A DNA stretch of 64,000 bases from Panulirus ornatus. Taxonomy: Eukaryota > Arthropoda > Malacostraca > Decapoda > Palinuridae. Location: positions 29,622,536 to 29,686,535 of the forward strand of contig NC_092271.1 in NCBI RefSeq assembly GCF_036320965.1, given 5' to 3'. The position numbers and the translations under genes were made by a program. How positions within the stretch are numbered: position 1 is the first letter of the stretch; each line of letters begins with the position of its first letter. This document shows positions 49,704 to 62,094 of this stretch, one piece after another. The notes under the pieces are model-generated. The model did no database searches and had not been told where the DNA came from. It saw nothing but the letters and a program-made list of their open reading frames with translations.

Positions 49704-50573
49704 GATAGATTATCAGACTCAAGATTAACCTGAAAGTGTCTCATTGACATTTGTGGTGATGTTGTACAGGGTAAGCTCATCATCATCCCTGCCTATACCA
49801 GACACTATTTTCAGGACGGCAACATTTACATACAGTGATGCAGATGTGGTTCACATGACTAGTATTGCCGTAAGTATACTCGTTAAAATGATGGGATGGA
49901 GGGAAACAGTTCCATATATCCACGGATTTGATTGGTTCATAAAGTCACAAGAACTTTTAATTGGCAAGAAATCACGTATCATAAATACTTCATCAATAAT
50001 ATTTTCAAACATATATATCAGGACAATTATAACGTACAATTCTTGCATAAGAGTTAAGAAATGGAATTAAAGTATACAAAAGTCATGGTAGCAGTGAAAA
50101 TAAATTCATTTTAGTTTCAGGTATAATATTTTCATTTTCTATAAATACTTTATTGAAGAAAGCAGTTATTATGGGTAACGAGAGAGATTTTCTTAACTGC
50201 CCTTGCTTACCTCATCTTCCTGGTCTAGGGTCTTCTTTGGGGTTCCTATAATGCTCAGTTAGCCTGCCATATCCATCGAGTGTAACCACAGGCCAAGGGG
50301 TATGGTGATGCGTGTGATTGTTGAATTAGCATTTGTGATGGTGGAGAAATAGTGCCTAAAACGGAGACAAGACTAATTCGCTTAAGTCTCGGGAGTGAGG
50401 TTTCAGATGGGTATATGTCTGGTAGTTTGGCGTTTCAGGATAGTAACCTTTTACATCCCTGGTGGTAATTGCCTTCCACCTATTTTTGGATCATCTTAAG
50501 ATGTATTGCCATATATATGTTGTCTTTGAGCATGGTTAGATTCCTTATATAAGATCGGGAAAAATTTTAGTGT
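49703..50573. repeat. Tandem duplication, copy 2 (unique part)
   Basis: 871 bp nearly identical to 45,165-46,035. It contains no gene that I recognise; the same open frame of 108 codons is present in both copies and has no motif. Confidence 0.92.
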
Positions 50574-51850
50574 TTCATTTTATGTATTGGACTTTTTTCA
50601 AATGACTTCATGTTTCCTTTGAAGCACACAGAGTTTCTATTCTTAGTTATAGTATATATTCAAGCATTTAGCTTAAACTTTAAAATAATAATTTGTTGTT
50701 GTTGAAATATGAGTAATTAACATTAAGATTTCAGGAATGAGTCTAGACTTCGGGTGGACGGTGGCGTGCTGGTAGCCTCCCGACCCAGTCGTTGACGGAC
50801 TTGACCAACATTTGCCTCAGGGTAGTGCATCATGGGTGTGGACGGTGGGCGGCTCGAACAGGTCTAATTCCTGACCCGAGTCACTATTGGATATAGGAAA
50901 TAAGACAACATATTCACCATACATATATATTTGTAACATACGACAGATTACTGACATTACACTCAAAACATTTTACCAAGTAGTATGTGAGTGAAGGGGA
51001 GCACCAGATGAGTCATGAGACATGCACCATGAGAGGAAGAACTGCACGACACGAGAAGCACAGAACACCACCACATCCACAGCTACAGTCATGTTTACCT
51101 GTGTACTATGTACACAAGATCAAGTAACATGACCAGTTGGCCTGATAGTTCACATGACGAGCCTGTTGGCTGAGCATTCGTGCATTATGGGTGGTGGTGT
51201 GGGGAAGGCTACTGTGGTGACAAGGTCGTCCTGATGTCTGGGAAGGCGAGGTGGACGCTCACAGACTCATGCAGTGATCACGTCGGAGTCAGACAGCGAA
51301 TCGGTTTGGGATGGTGATGATTATAATGATAATTATAGTAATAATAATAATGATAATTATAATAAAGAAATAGATGAATATGAAGAGACTAAAAGAAAAA
51401 TTCGCGGAAGAGCGTGGCAAGTTGAAATACTCATTCGAATTCATACGTGCATCACACACACACACACACACGTGGACTCCGCTGGGACAAGGAAGTCGAC
51501 GACGTTATGATCCTTCGTGTTCACTGACGATGATACAGATTTGTGGAGGATCAGCTGTGTCTGGCCACTTGCAGGCGAGCTCCTGCACATGTACATACAT
51601 TTTCCGATAGTGTTTGTTATTGTTTAGTGATGAAGGTTGCCAGGATCACTGAGGAGTTACAAATTAAAAGTTTCCATAAGATACCAAGATATGAGTAAAT
51701 ATTCAGATCCTTAAGACGGCCTGACACTAGAATCATCCTTAGTAATAGTGGGTTTGGCAGACGCAAGACAGGCCTCACCAACACAACGCTCTACCACAAA
51801 CTAATGTTTCTTCTCTTGCTACGTGTGTCGAGCCTGATGGACTATACCTA
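50574..51850. other. Intergenic sequence
   Basis: No gene supported. A low-complexity AAT/GAT stretch at 51,310-51,375 and a short (CA)n at 51,452-51,470 are the only notable items. Confidence 0.4.
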
Positions 51851-52575
51851 GTGTGAGGTGGTGCCCGAGACCTTACCCACATTGTAGGAGGTGCCCGAGA
51901 CCTTACCCACAGTGTAGGTGGTGCCCGAGATCTTACCCACAGTGTAGGTGGTGCCCGAGATCTTACCCACAGTGTAGGTGGTGCCCGAGACCTTACCCAC
52001 AGTGCAGGTGGTGCCCGAGACCTTAGCCACAGTGTAGGTGGTGCCCGAGACCTTACCCACAGTGTAGGTGGTGCCCGAGACCTTACCCACAGTGTAGGTG
52101 GTGCCCGAGACCTTACCCACAGTGCAGGTGGTGCCCGAGACCTTACCCACAGTGTAAGTGGTGCCCGAGATCTTACCCACAGTGTAGGTGGTGCCCGAGA
52201 CCTTACCCACAGTGCAGGTGGTGCCCAGACCTTACCCACAGTGTTGGTGGTGCCCGAGACCTTACCCACAGTGTAGGTGGTGCCCGAGATCTTACCCATA
52301 GTGTAGGTGGTGCCCGAGACCTTACCCACAGTGTAGGTGGTGCCCGAGACCTTACCCACAGTGTAGGTGGTGCCCGAGACCTTACCCACAGTGTAGGTGG
52401 TGCCCGAGATCTTACCCACAGTGTAGGTGGTGCCCGAGATCTTACCCACAGTGTAGGTGGTGCCCGAGAACTTACCCACAATGTAGGTGGTGCCCGAGAT
52501 CTTGCCTACAGTGTAGGTGGTGCCCGAGATCTTGCCCACAGTGTAGGTGGTACCCGAGAACTTGCCCACAGTGTA
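51851..52575. repeat. 30-bp minisatellite, about 24 copies
   Basis: Unit GGTGGTGCCCGAGACCTTAC plus CCACAGTGTA, with a GAGATCTTAC variant. One copy near 52,222 has lost 1 bp. Long open frames are repeat artefacts. Confidence 0.95.
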
Positions 52576-52784
52576 AGTGACGCATAACTTTCATTTTATA
52601 TAAACAACTCTCTCGTCCTATATGTACATAACTGACTTCATGTAACACAGTAAGTAATTATCAGACGGGAGAGGATCACGTTAGCTGGTGATGGTGATTC
52701 ATGTCATTAGTTGTGGTTCACTTCATGTGCCTCCTGCAAACTTGTATACTTCACAATATGAACTTCATGTAGCTACTTACGCTA

Positions 52785-52788
<4 letters not shown>

Positions 52789-52849
<61 letters not shown>
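52789..52849. repeat. (AG)n microsatellite
   Basis: Pure AG run of about 30 units. Confidence 0.95.
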
Positions 52850-52853
<4 letters not shown>

Positions 52854-53074
52854 TCGCACACGCCAGATGGGAGATACTGGTAGGAACTAATAGGAAAGAT
52901 TTATATAGCATGATCCATAAAGAGGAGTAGCGCATGATGGTGCGCTCGCCCGCTGATACAGTTCAATACAAGTGTAGTCACGTGACACCTCCAAAAATAC
53001 AGTAGAATTACATACGTATACAACCTTAGCCTACTGCTGTGATGATGCACTCTGTTGTTGCATGTGGAAAGGAT

Positions 53075-54607
53075 GGTTGACCTGTCCTTCTATATAGGTG
53101 ATGGATGATTGACCTGTCCTTCTATATAGGTGATGGATGGTTGACCTGTCCTTCTATGTAGGTGATGGATGATTGACCTGTCCTTCTATATAGGTGATGG
53201 ATGGTTGACCATTCTTCTATATAGGTGATGGATGATTAACCTATCCTTCTATATAGGTGATGGATGGTTGACCTGTCCTTCTATATAGTTGATGGATGGT
53301 TGACCATTCTTCTATATAGGTGATGGATGGTTGACCTGTCCTTCTATATAGGTGATGGATGGTTGACCTGTCCCTCTATATAGGTGATGGATAGTTGACC
53401 TGTCCTTCTATATAGGTGATGGATGATTGACCTGTCCTTCTATATAGGTGATGGATGGTTGACCTGTCCTTCTATGTAGGTGATGGATGATTGACCTGTC
53501 CTTCTATATAGGTGATGGATGGTTGACCTGTCCTTCTATGTAGGTGATGGATGATTGACCTGTCCTTCTATATAGGTGATGGATGGTTGACGTGTCCTTC
53601 TATATAGTTGATGGATGGTTGACCATTCTTCTATATAGGTGATGGATGGTTGACCTGTCCTTCTGTATAGGTGATGGATGGTTGACCTGTCCCTCTATAT
53701 AGGTGATGGATGGTTGACCTGTCCTTCTATATAGGTGATGGATGGTTGACCTGTCCTTCTATATAGGTGATGGATGGTTGACCTGTCCTTCTTTATAGGT
53801 GATGGATGGTTGACCTGTCCTTCTATATAGGTGATGGATGGTTGACCTGTCCATCTATGTAGGTGATGGATGATTGACCTGTCCTTCTATATAGGTGATG
53901 GATGGTTGACCATTCTTCTATACAGGTGATGGATGATTGACCAGTCCTTCTATATAGGTGATGGATGGTTGACGTGTCCTTCTATATAGTTGATGGATGG
54001 TAGACCATTCTTCTATATAGGTGATGGATGGTTGCCCTATCCTTCTATATAGGTGATGGATGGTTGACTTGTCCCTCTATATAGGTGATGGATGGTTGAC
54101 CTGTCCTTCTATATAGGTGATGGATGGTTGACCTGTTCTTCTATATAGGTGATGGATGGTTGACCTGTCCTTCTATATAGGTGATGGATGGTTGACCTGT
54201 CCTTCTATATAGGTGATGGATGGTTGACCTCTCCTTCTATATAGGTGATGGATGGTTGACCTGTCCCTCTATATAGGTGATGGATGGTTGACCTGTCCTT
54301 CTATATAGGTGATGGATGGTTGACCTGTCCTTCTATATAGGTGATGGATGGTTGACCTGTCCTTCTATATAGGTGATGGATGGTTGACCTGTCCTTCTTT
54401 ATAGGTGATGGATGGTTGACCTGTCCTTCTATATAGGTGATGGATGGTTGACCTGTCCTTCTATATAGGTGATGGATGGTTGACCTGTCCTTCTATATAG
54501 GTGATGGATGGTTGACCTGTCCTTCTATATAGGTGATGGATGGTTGACCTGTCCTTCTATATAGGTGATGGATGGTTGACCTGTCCTTCTATATAGGTGA
54601 TGGATGG
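53075..54607. repeat. 32-bp minisatellite, ~1.5 kb, about 48 copies
   Basis: Unit GGTGATGGATGGTTGACCTG plus TCCTTCTATATA. Shorter variants with GACCATTCTTC, and GATGATTGACC variants, cluster in the left two thirds; the right third is nearly homogeneous. Confidence 0.95.
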
Positions 54608-55193
54608 AGAGTGAGGATAACGTTTGACGTGTCCAGCAGGATGCAGGACTCCCTCCTGGTCAGACATATATTGCACTTTTTCTTTGATGAATGAGCAAGG
54701 ATGACGATGAGTTAAGGAATGATAAACATACAAGAAGTTGCAGGATAATGACAGGTGACAGGATGATGAACTTACAAGGAGTTACAGAAAGTATACTACA
54801 CCATCAATGGGATGACCAACAATGCTTTCTGCATATCATTATATTTACACATACAAAAATAATGTTTATAAAAGCAACTAATTTTCTTTACCTCAACCAT
54901 ATGAGGTATTTCCAGAATTTAGTTGTATATACTTCTACATCTAAGTCAAGAATAGATTTGATATACAAAAATATTATATCTGGTAGATGAAATGTTTTTT
55001 CTTGTATATGTTAAGTCTGGAGAGTAGGTATGGATACAGACGAACTCTCTAGTACTTTTAACTAAACTAGTAAAGGCCCATACATGCTAGAATCTATACT
55101 TCATATATATGAACGAGGGTTAGCCATACATCTAACATTCAGCTAAGATTCACAAATTTCCTAAAGTGAATGACAAGGTTTCCTAAAACTTAC
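54608..55193. other. Intergenic or intronic sequence
   Basis: No exon or repeat recognised. Confidence 0.4.
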
Positions 55194-55471
55194 TCTAGGG
55201 CTTGAGGCTAGTCCAGCTCCCTGGTGACACGCAGGCCAGAAGTACTGGGCCGTTTGCACAAGTGTCTCCAATCCCCTGTCGCACTGTCCATCGTCTCCAA
55301 GGTGTATGGTCAGCGGGAGAAGGGGGTCGGCGCGGCAGGTAACACCCATATGATTTGATTTAAATTCCCAGATGAGATTTTCCTTTTCAGGACTGTAGTA
55401 ATACTGTGGAGTGAGCGCTAACCTGCTCACAGCGTAGACAGGCTGGAGTTCTCGGATGATGAACGACGTAC
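55194..55471 (-). CDS. Internal exon, unknown extracellular-like protein
   Basis: 278 bases; acceptor ATCTATCTCAG|GT at 55,472-55,473 and donor CTAGA|GTAAGT at 55,193. Open throughout in one frame (92 complete codons); begins in phase 1 and ends in phase 0. Key residues: Cys in GVTCRADP, GQCDRG and WPACHQG. Confidence 0.6.
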
Positions 55472-56843
55472 CTGAGATAGATTAGATTTTCGTGTCAAAC
55501 GGTAACATGTATTTTCAATAGATTTTGCAACTCATATCGGTCTTCACACTGTCTCCTTTTCAGCACCGGCACCTGAGCTGCCGCGACCAGCATTTGTGCC
55601 ATCACACCTGTGGTGCAGGAGTCTGGCGTACCTTATGCTACAAGATCTCGGTCTCTCGCGTCCCTTCCGCAGCAGGAAGTTGTACGTAACACTGGTGAGG
55701 AGGTGCGATCAACAGACGCTGCCGGGGGCCGGGTCCTCTATGATGGGCTCTGCCACTATAGTCCTACCAACATAGCCATATCATCATGGTCCTCCAAGGC
55801 GGGTTCATCCTGTCAACATGGCCTTCCTTGGTGTGCCCTGATCGACCCAATAGATGACAAGCACCATCCGAGCTAGGGAGACCTTTCTCTAGAGTCCTTC
55901 TTATGAATAGCCAAACCCGTCCAGCCAGCCACCCTGAGCCACACACACCTGTCCAATCTAGCCACCATGGGCCACACACACCCGTCAACACCAGTCACCC
56001 TGGGCTACACAACACACACACACACACGCCTGACATTATCCAAGGATGTCTGGAGTGACTTTCCCCTAGGTACGGTGTCGCTATTGTACCATCCTGCAGA
56101 CCGGTATAGGCTGGGTGGTCTACATGGGTGTAAGAAGGTGTAGACCAGAGGAATGCTGGTATAGGTTGGCGTAGAGGGGAATTTTTCTATGACACTGTCA
56201 ATCTTTGCTCCAATATATGAACAGGATGAAGGAAGACTGGTAGACAGCTGCCTGTGATCCGCTCTATATTACTTCGATAACTAGACGTATGCTAGGATGA
56301 CAGTTGTAGCAGCAGATGGATGATAGGTACAAGATATCATGCCATCCTGGGATGAGTATCCCTCAGTCTTGGCTCATACGGATCAATCATCCTGGGGAAC
56401 ACAACCTAACCAGAGATAATGTTATACAAGTCTTACTAATCAGAAATAATGTTATCCTAGTCTTACTAAACAGAGATAATGTTATCAGAGTCTTACTAAC
56501 TAGAGATAACGTTATCTGAGTCTTACTAACTACAGATAATGTTATCCGAGTCTCACTATCCTGAGACATCAGAACCAAGACGTAGGGGTTGCATTCCTGA
56601 GATATCAGAACCAAGACGTAGGTGTTGCATTCCAGTTACGCTCTAGACGTGGGTCTGCTCACACCACCAACTTCTCCACAATGATCTATCGCCATCTTGC
56701 CAACCTCAGGTGATGACGGTCACATGTCTCCGTGCTAACACAGCTATGTACAGGGTGGCATTATCCCACACACTAGTACACTTGATGCTACAAAAATATT
56801 CTTATAAATCATAGTATATATACAGACACAAACATTGACATCA

Positions 56844-56919
<76 letters not shown>

Positions 56920-56967
56920 TTTCATTGGTAATGTAAATAGGGCTGTCAGTGAGGGTCACTGACGCCT
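55194..56967 (-). CDS. Partial gene of unknown function, two candidate exons (complement join 55194..55471, 56920..56967)
   Basis: I do not recognise this protein. The exons join to read ASVTLTDSPIYITNE, S, then TSFIIRELQPVYAVSRLALT, continuing through ENLIWEFKSNHMGVTCRADP and HLGDDGQCDRGLETLVQTAQ to HQGAGLASSPR. The composition (beta-strand-like, an NES sequon, three Cys in the part shown) suggests an extracellular protein. The larger exon has a strong acceptor and a consensus donor; the smaller one is inferred from an acceptor, a GTATAT donor and a matching phase. The gene must continue on both sides, but I could not find further exons with confidence. Confidence 0.5.
55920..56012. repeat. 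~33-bp imperfect repeat, about 3 copies
   Basis: Copies of CACCCTGAGCCACACACACC / CACCATGGGCCACACACACC / CACCCTGGGCTACACAACAC. Confidence 0.7.
56407..56560. repeat. 30-bp minisatellite, about 5 copies
   Basis: Unit AGAGATAATGTTATCCGAGT plus CTTACTAACT, with variants. Confidence 0.85.
56844..56919. repeat. (TA)n microsatellite
   Basis: TA run with one G interruption. Its right edge coincides with the candidate donor of the 56,920-56,967 exon. Confidence 0.95.
56920..56967 (-). CDS. Candidate 48-base micro-exon next to (TA)n
   Basis: Acceptor TACATTTTCTCAG|AG; reads ASVTLTDSPIYITNE. The donor would be the GTATAT that begins the (TA)n tract (56,844-56,919), leaving 1 base that completes a Ser codon with the next exon. 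Alternative: chance open frame. Confidence 0.38.
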
Positions 56968-57055
56968 CTGAGAAAATGTAGTCGAGTGGCAAGGTGAGTA
57001 ATGTTGGATGTGTCACACCTGTGGTGCTCTACCCCAGCCCAGGCTGCTCCCCACC

Positions 57056-57135
57056 CAACCACTGCAAGGATGAACTGTTAGTTACCCAACCAGTGGAAGG
57101 AGGATGAACTGTTAGTTACCTAACCACTGGAAGGT
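57056..57135. repeat. ~31-bp repeat, about 2.5 copies
   Basis: GGATGAACTGTTAGTTACC with CAACCACTGGAAGG spacers. Confidence 0.75.
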
Positions 57136-57182
57136 TGAACTGTTATCTAAATGCGTACCGTCTCCCCGCGCATTATCGGGGC

Positions 57183-57184
<2 letters not shown>

Positions 57185-57252
<68 letters not shown>
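57185..57252. repeat. (TA)n microsatellite
   Basis: Pure TA run of about 33 units. Confidence 0.95.
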
Positions 57253-57258
<6 letters not shown>

Positions 57259-57471
57259 TATGCAACATTAAAAAAGACATACATATATACATAAAAAGCT
57301 GCTGGCTACATACAGGTCAAAAATGCAATTAGACAGATGGGTATTACAGGTTGATGGATGACGTCAACTAGAAATGAAAGATGAAGATAATGCTTGTATT
57401 AGGCTAGTGGGACGCTTGCTCTTGTGGGGTACGATCAACATGAAGCATAATTGTAGGTTTTATTGAATTTG

Positions 57472-57473
<2 letters not shown>

Positions 57474-57558
<85 letters not shown>
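57474..57558. repeat. (TA)n microsatellite
   Basis: Pure TA run of about 42 units. Confidence 0.95.
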
Positions 57559-57560
<2 letters not shown>

Positions 57561-57744
57561 CCATGGAAATGACTTAATGATATATTTTGATGTGTCATAG
57601 TGATGCATGACATGTGGGTGTTGAGACATCTCTGATAATATCCATTTTAACAGGTTATCATCTCTTAACATCCACACACGTTTAGTTATCTTGTCTTGAC
57701 TTCTGCCATCATTATCATGTGTAACTACTCGTGAACCAGCGTCT

Positions 57745-57822
57745 CTACACATCGTCTCCCTCAATGGTTGTGCCGTAGTTTGTGATGGTCGTGTTGCCAT
57801 CTGCCATGCTGGACTTCATGTA
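57745..57822 (-). CDS. Possible terminal exon, unknown gene
   Basis: After a strong acceptor (GTTTTCTTTATTCTTTCAG on the minus strand) the sequence reads YMKSSMADGNTTITNYGTTI, then EGDDV and a TAG stop at 57,745-57,747. The peptide is polar with one NTT sequon. I see no matching upstream exon between 57,823 and 59,000, so this rests on the splice site and the plausible C-terminus only. Confidence 0.3.
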   Translation of the reverse strand, partial: YMKSSMADGNTTITNYGTTIEGDDV

Positions 57823-59142
57823 CTGAAAGAATAAAGAAAACACAATAAGACAGCTACGGCCCCCTGCCGTCATCACTAGTTTCGGGGTAAACACATTCAT
57901 ATGGACATTGATCTATGTGAGAACATGTTGATAAATGTGTTGAAGTTAGATTTACCAATTATATGCAACTGCAACGTGCATTATATTCTGGCCTTGACGT
58001 GGCAACAGTGAACTGTGGTAGGAGTGATGGCGCCCTACCTGGGTGTGTGGGAGGGAGGGATGCTCTGCACGGGCCGGGCAGACTCACACAGTGCAGTAAT
58101 CAAGGCGGCACATCATGCAGACATACGTTGACAATGTAGGAATGTGACAAGAGTGGAGGGAGAAAAAAGTCAGTGCATAAAGCGGTGTAGAAAAGGGAAA
58201 ATAGAAGCAAAGTCCGACATAAGCTTGATCGTTCGAAATCAGGCAATGTGTGGCGTTGGTCGGATCGCTGAGCTGAAGTCGTGGCAGGCGATGGCTAGAC
58301 CCAGCAACACTCCCTTCATGTGGAATACGCCAAGTTGTTGACCGACCCACAAACACACGAGTGTATGAAGGTTTTCATCTAAGAGAATGAACGTTACAAC
58401 CACCGTAGCAATTGCTTTAGTTCGAATATGAGTTTAGCTAAAAAAAAAAAGGAAATCTAAAATTACGTGACTTCTTATGATGGGTTCCGGTAAGATGCAA
58501 CAGACGACTAACATCATGATAGACCTAATGACTAAAGGCATCAGGATAATAACTACAAAATGTCACTGATAATGGTGATGATAAAAGATATACAACTACC
58601 ACTACAGCTACTACTACTACTACTACTACTGATAACTTTAATACAAGTATCTCATGTAAGTCAGCGAGGATCTCTGGTCAGACACAAGAGTAAATTTGGA
58701 AATATCTAACAAAACTATATTTCTCATGGCAAACACCGAGTTATGATGGCCTTGGACAAAATATACCCCATCTTTCCCCCACAACCTGTTCTCTCAGTAG
58801 TTTCATATACTTTCCTTCATGCACTTATAAACAGTTTATTACAAAGCAGTAATGACATTGGACGAAAATTAATGTTTTCTTCTCTTAAACCTAAAGCCGC
58901 ATCAGGGTACATGGTGGCCGGGGCTCGGCTGCTGAGAGCCGTCATGGTGTCCAAATCAGGACGGGGAGGCGCCCTACCACCAACTTCACGCGAAGAAAAA
59001 TTTTCAGAAGGCCGGGGATAAGGGTGACAAGGGTGGGGTAGGAGGCTGGGGTGACAAGGCTAGGGTAGGAAGCTGGGGTTCGTCCTTCATGGGTGAGGTT
59101 GAAGACTTTGGTTCCTAGTGAGAGGGGGGGGGACCGATGCAC
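57823..59142. other. Intergenic sequence
   Basis: No gene supported. Contains a short (TAC)n at 58,607-58,630 and a duplicated GGTGACAAGG(G/C)T(G/A)GGGTAGG phrase at 59,026-59,070. Confidence 0.4.
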
Positions 59143-59303
59143 CAGGCAGGTCCTACCGTGCACCAGGCAGGCCCTACCGTGCACCAGGCAGGTCCTACCG
59201 TGCACCAGGCAGGTCCTACCGTGCACCAGGCAGATCCTACCGTGCACCAGGCAGGTCCTACCGTGCACCAGGCAGGTCCTATCGTGCACCAGGCAGGTCC
59301 TAC
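59143..59303. repeat. 21-bp minisatellite, about 7.5 copies
   Basis: Unit ACCAGGCAGGTCCTACCGTG plus C; divisible by 3, so several frames stay open. Confidence 0.92.
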
Positions 59304-59904
59304 TGTCCTGTTGTAGACTTGATCATGACCAGGGTCACGGGTCAGGTTATGGCAGAGTTCAGGGACCGGGTCACTGTTGTCTTTCACCAGTGTAATCACT
59401 GGATCTAACTGCTGTTCACCAGCGACTGTATTATAGTGTACTCTAGTCTCATGTTTTTCTGTTGCCAGACTCAGCAGACGTCATACTAGTACGTTCCCCA
59501 CCTTGAGCAAACGATACAGTGAACCAACCAGTGATCCTGCAAACAGCGTAGTAAATAAGAGCAGTTGTGAACCCCTGGGCCGATTGTAAACACTGTCATT
59601 AAGACAATGTGTATATATATCAAATGGCTCCGTCATCTGTCGCAACAGTCATTTACAAGAGCCTCTCGCTAACTAACGAGACGCATGCCTTACATTGACC
59701 CCTTCATCTCCCCCTCCCCCCTCTCAAAAAAATGTACATCCCAGCAAAACTACTAATCTCTTTGTAATGTTATAACTAATAATAATTTCAATTATCGTTA
59801 TTATTGTTATACTAAAATAATCATTATCCTAATTATCTTTGGTACTGGTATTAATCAGGCCGATAAAAATCTTCATTTCAATAACAGGCAAACGTGGAGC
59901 AGAG

Positions 59905-60095
59905 TTCTGATTGGTCATAACGTGAAGGTTCATAGTTAGCCGAGTTGCTGTGTTGGCTGACGGTTGGCCGCTGCGGCGGGTGGCTGTGGCAGCCAGAGCG
60001 CGAGCGGGCGGCCGGCATGCCTGTGTCAAGGTCTTGTTCTTGGTTTAAAAAGTGTGCAGCAGCAGCAGCAGCAGGGAGGGAGGGATGAAGCTGGA
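59905..60095 (+). promoter_or_regulatory. Candidate promoter-like GC-rich island
   Basis: Within AT-rich DNA, a short block combines an inverted CCAAT box (GATTGG at 59,908-59,914), a GC-rich core with several CpGs (59,940-60,020), a TATA-like TTTAAAAAG (about 60,044) and a CAG-repeat stretch (60,057-60,073). Could be a start region for a transcript on either strand. No downstream exon was identified, so this is a guess from composition. Confidence 0.2.
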
Positions 60096-60689
60096 GTCAT
60101 TGCCCAGAGTGAGATAAAGTGATGGAAATCTCGTTTGATTGCATGAATACATGACTGAACAATATTAGTACGAGAGGAAAAGTTGCGTTGGTCACTTGAT
60201 CATGCAGAAGGTCATGCACTTTCAGGCAGGGAGAATGATTTATGCTTGCGTCTCTCTCTCTTGCGTCAAGCAAGTTGTTCTCTGACTGCACTCTGGGCAA
60301 CAACCCTGTGCCGTACACCACACTAAGGTCTACACTCCTACCTTAATTTTGCGAAGCTGTAGGACATATGCTAGGATGTCCGTTTAGCGTGTCCATCTAG
60401 AGTGTAGCATGCAGGGAAAAACGAGGATGGGTTGAGCAGTAAACACAGCTCTCGAGTCAGCACTTGAAAACACAGATTGCATAAGTGATGGAAAATGGGA
60501 AGAGTTGTGTTACAGATTCTGGAAAGCTGATGAATAGAGACGAGGGTGAGGTTGAGCGATAGCAAGTAAGGAAGGACTGAGCAGTATCAAGAGATAGGAA
60601 AGCACAACTATAGAATCTCAATATAGCTTGGCAAAAATAAAAAGGGATTAGTTAAACGCATTTATATCTACCTATCTATCTGGGGGAGT

Positions 60690-60803
<114 letters not shown>

Positions 60804-60832
60804 ACACACAAAAGACACAGAAACAAGAAACT

Positions 60833-60926
<94 letters not shown>
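60833..60926. repeat. (AG)n microsatellite
   Basis: Pure AG run of about 47 units. Confidence 0.95.
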
Positions 60927-60928
<2 letters not shown>

Positions 60929-61800
60929 CTAGGAAACCCAGTTTTTCAGAACTTAAAGGTAAGTTCAAGAACAGAAACACAGCGGGCATGTCCTCGACCA
61001 CCAACACTAAACTTAACCTCACTTGATCTTTTGCGTGATGATTGATAATATAACAAACTGAGGAAGGGTTAAGCGTGAGCAGAATGCCCCGTATATAACT
61101 CATTATTTGGTTTAGACTCTCACTTGATTATATAGTCAAATGAGAGCCTGACGGGTTACTTTATGACATATCCAAATGCATTCTTACTAACACCATCCAG
61201 CATGTCTTCTCAGGATGTTATTGGCTGTTATCAGTTTACATGGGACTGTGAGAAACATCTGCTGAAGAACATGAAAACTATATTGTAGAGAAATAATGTT
61301 TGTTATTGTTGTAGGTTTGAGAACATGAGGGATGCATCAGTAGAGTAAATGAGGCTGGCCAGTCGACGCGGGAAGGTGAGGAGCTGACGAACAGAGCAAA
61401 TGTCAACGCTGACAATAATAGAATTATGGAAAAGTCAGCTTACGGTGACGAGGTGCCAGAAGAAAACCTGCCTCACGCTGACAGCAAATGATTTAAGTAT
61501 AATGATAAAATATTTGAATTAGCAAGAGATGGAAAAACTTTTCTCTGGCTGTTAAAATGAACCAAAGATTGGATTTGCTTAAGGAAACACAAAATAATAT
61601 GGCCATTTAACAAATAATGATCATGTGTTTTATGACCAGAGCTCAGTAAGGTTTAAAACATGAAATAGGAAGTAACAGCATCTACCCAGCTGACACGATA
61701 GCTGACTCCGTGACACCAGTGGGCTGTTGTAGAGCTGACACTTGCTTCGTCCCGCTGACCATGTTGCTGACGTGATAGGCTCGTGTATGTTACATGGAGT
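60927..61800. other. Intergenic sequence
   Basis: No gene, RNA or repeat recognised. Confidence 0.4.
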
Positions 61801-61801
61801 C

Positions 61802-62094
61802 AAATGTTGGCCTGTATGTGTACCTTGTTACAATGTTGGCCTGTATGTGTACCTTGTTACAATGTTGGCCTGTATGTGTACCTTGTTACAATGTTGGCCT
61901 GTATGTGTACCTTGTTACAATGTTGGCCTGTATGTGTACCTTGTTACAATGTTGGCCTGTATGTGTACCTTGTTACAATGTTGGCCTGTATGTGTACCTT
62001 GTTACAATGTTGGCCTGTATGTGTACCTTGTTACAATGTTGGCCTGTATGTGTACCTTGTTACAATGTTGGCCTGTATGTGTACCTTGTTACAC
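61802..62094. repeat. 29-bp minisatellite, about 10 copies
   Basis: Unit AATGTTGGCCTGTATGTGTA plus CCTTGTTAC; the copies are almost perfect, so the array is young. Confidence 0.95.

Noticed and set aside
51274..51440. Asp/Asn/Tyr-rich frame around 51.3 kb
   Set aside because: Low-complexity AAT/GAT DNA; unlike the 41.1-kb Asn tract it has no hydrophobic lead-in, Cys motifs or splice sites.
55560..55760. Strong plus-strand acceptor (TGTCTCCTTTTCAG) followed by an open stretch
   Set aside because: The minus strand has a supported exon close by, and the plus-strand frame lacks a donor and recognisable protein features.
58084..58356. Minus-strand frame containing a signal-peptide-like MKGVLLGLAIACHDFSSA in another frame
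   Set aside because: Stops after 26 codons with no donor; probably chance.
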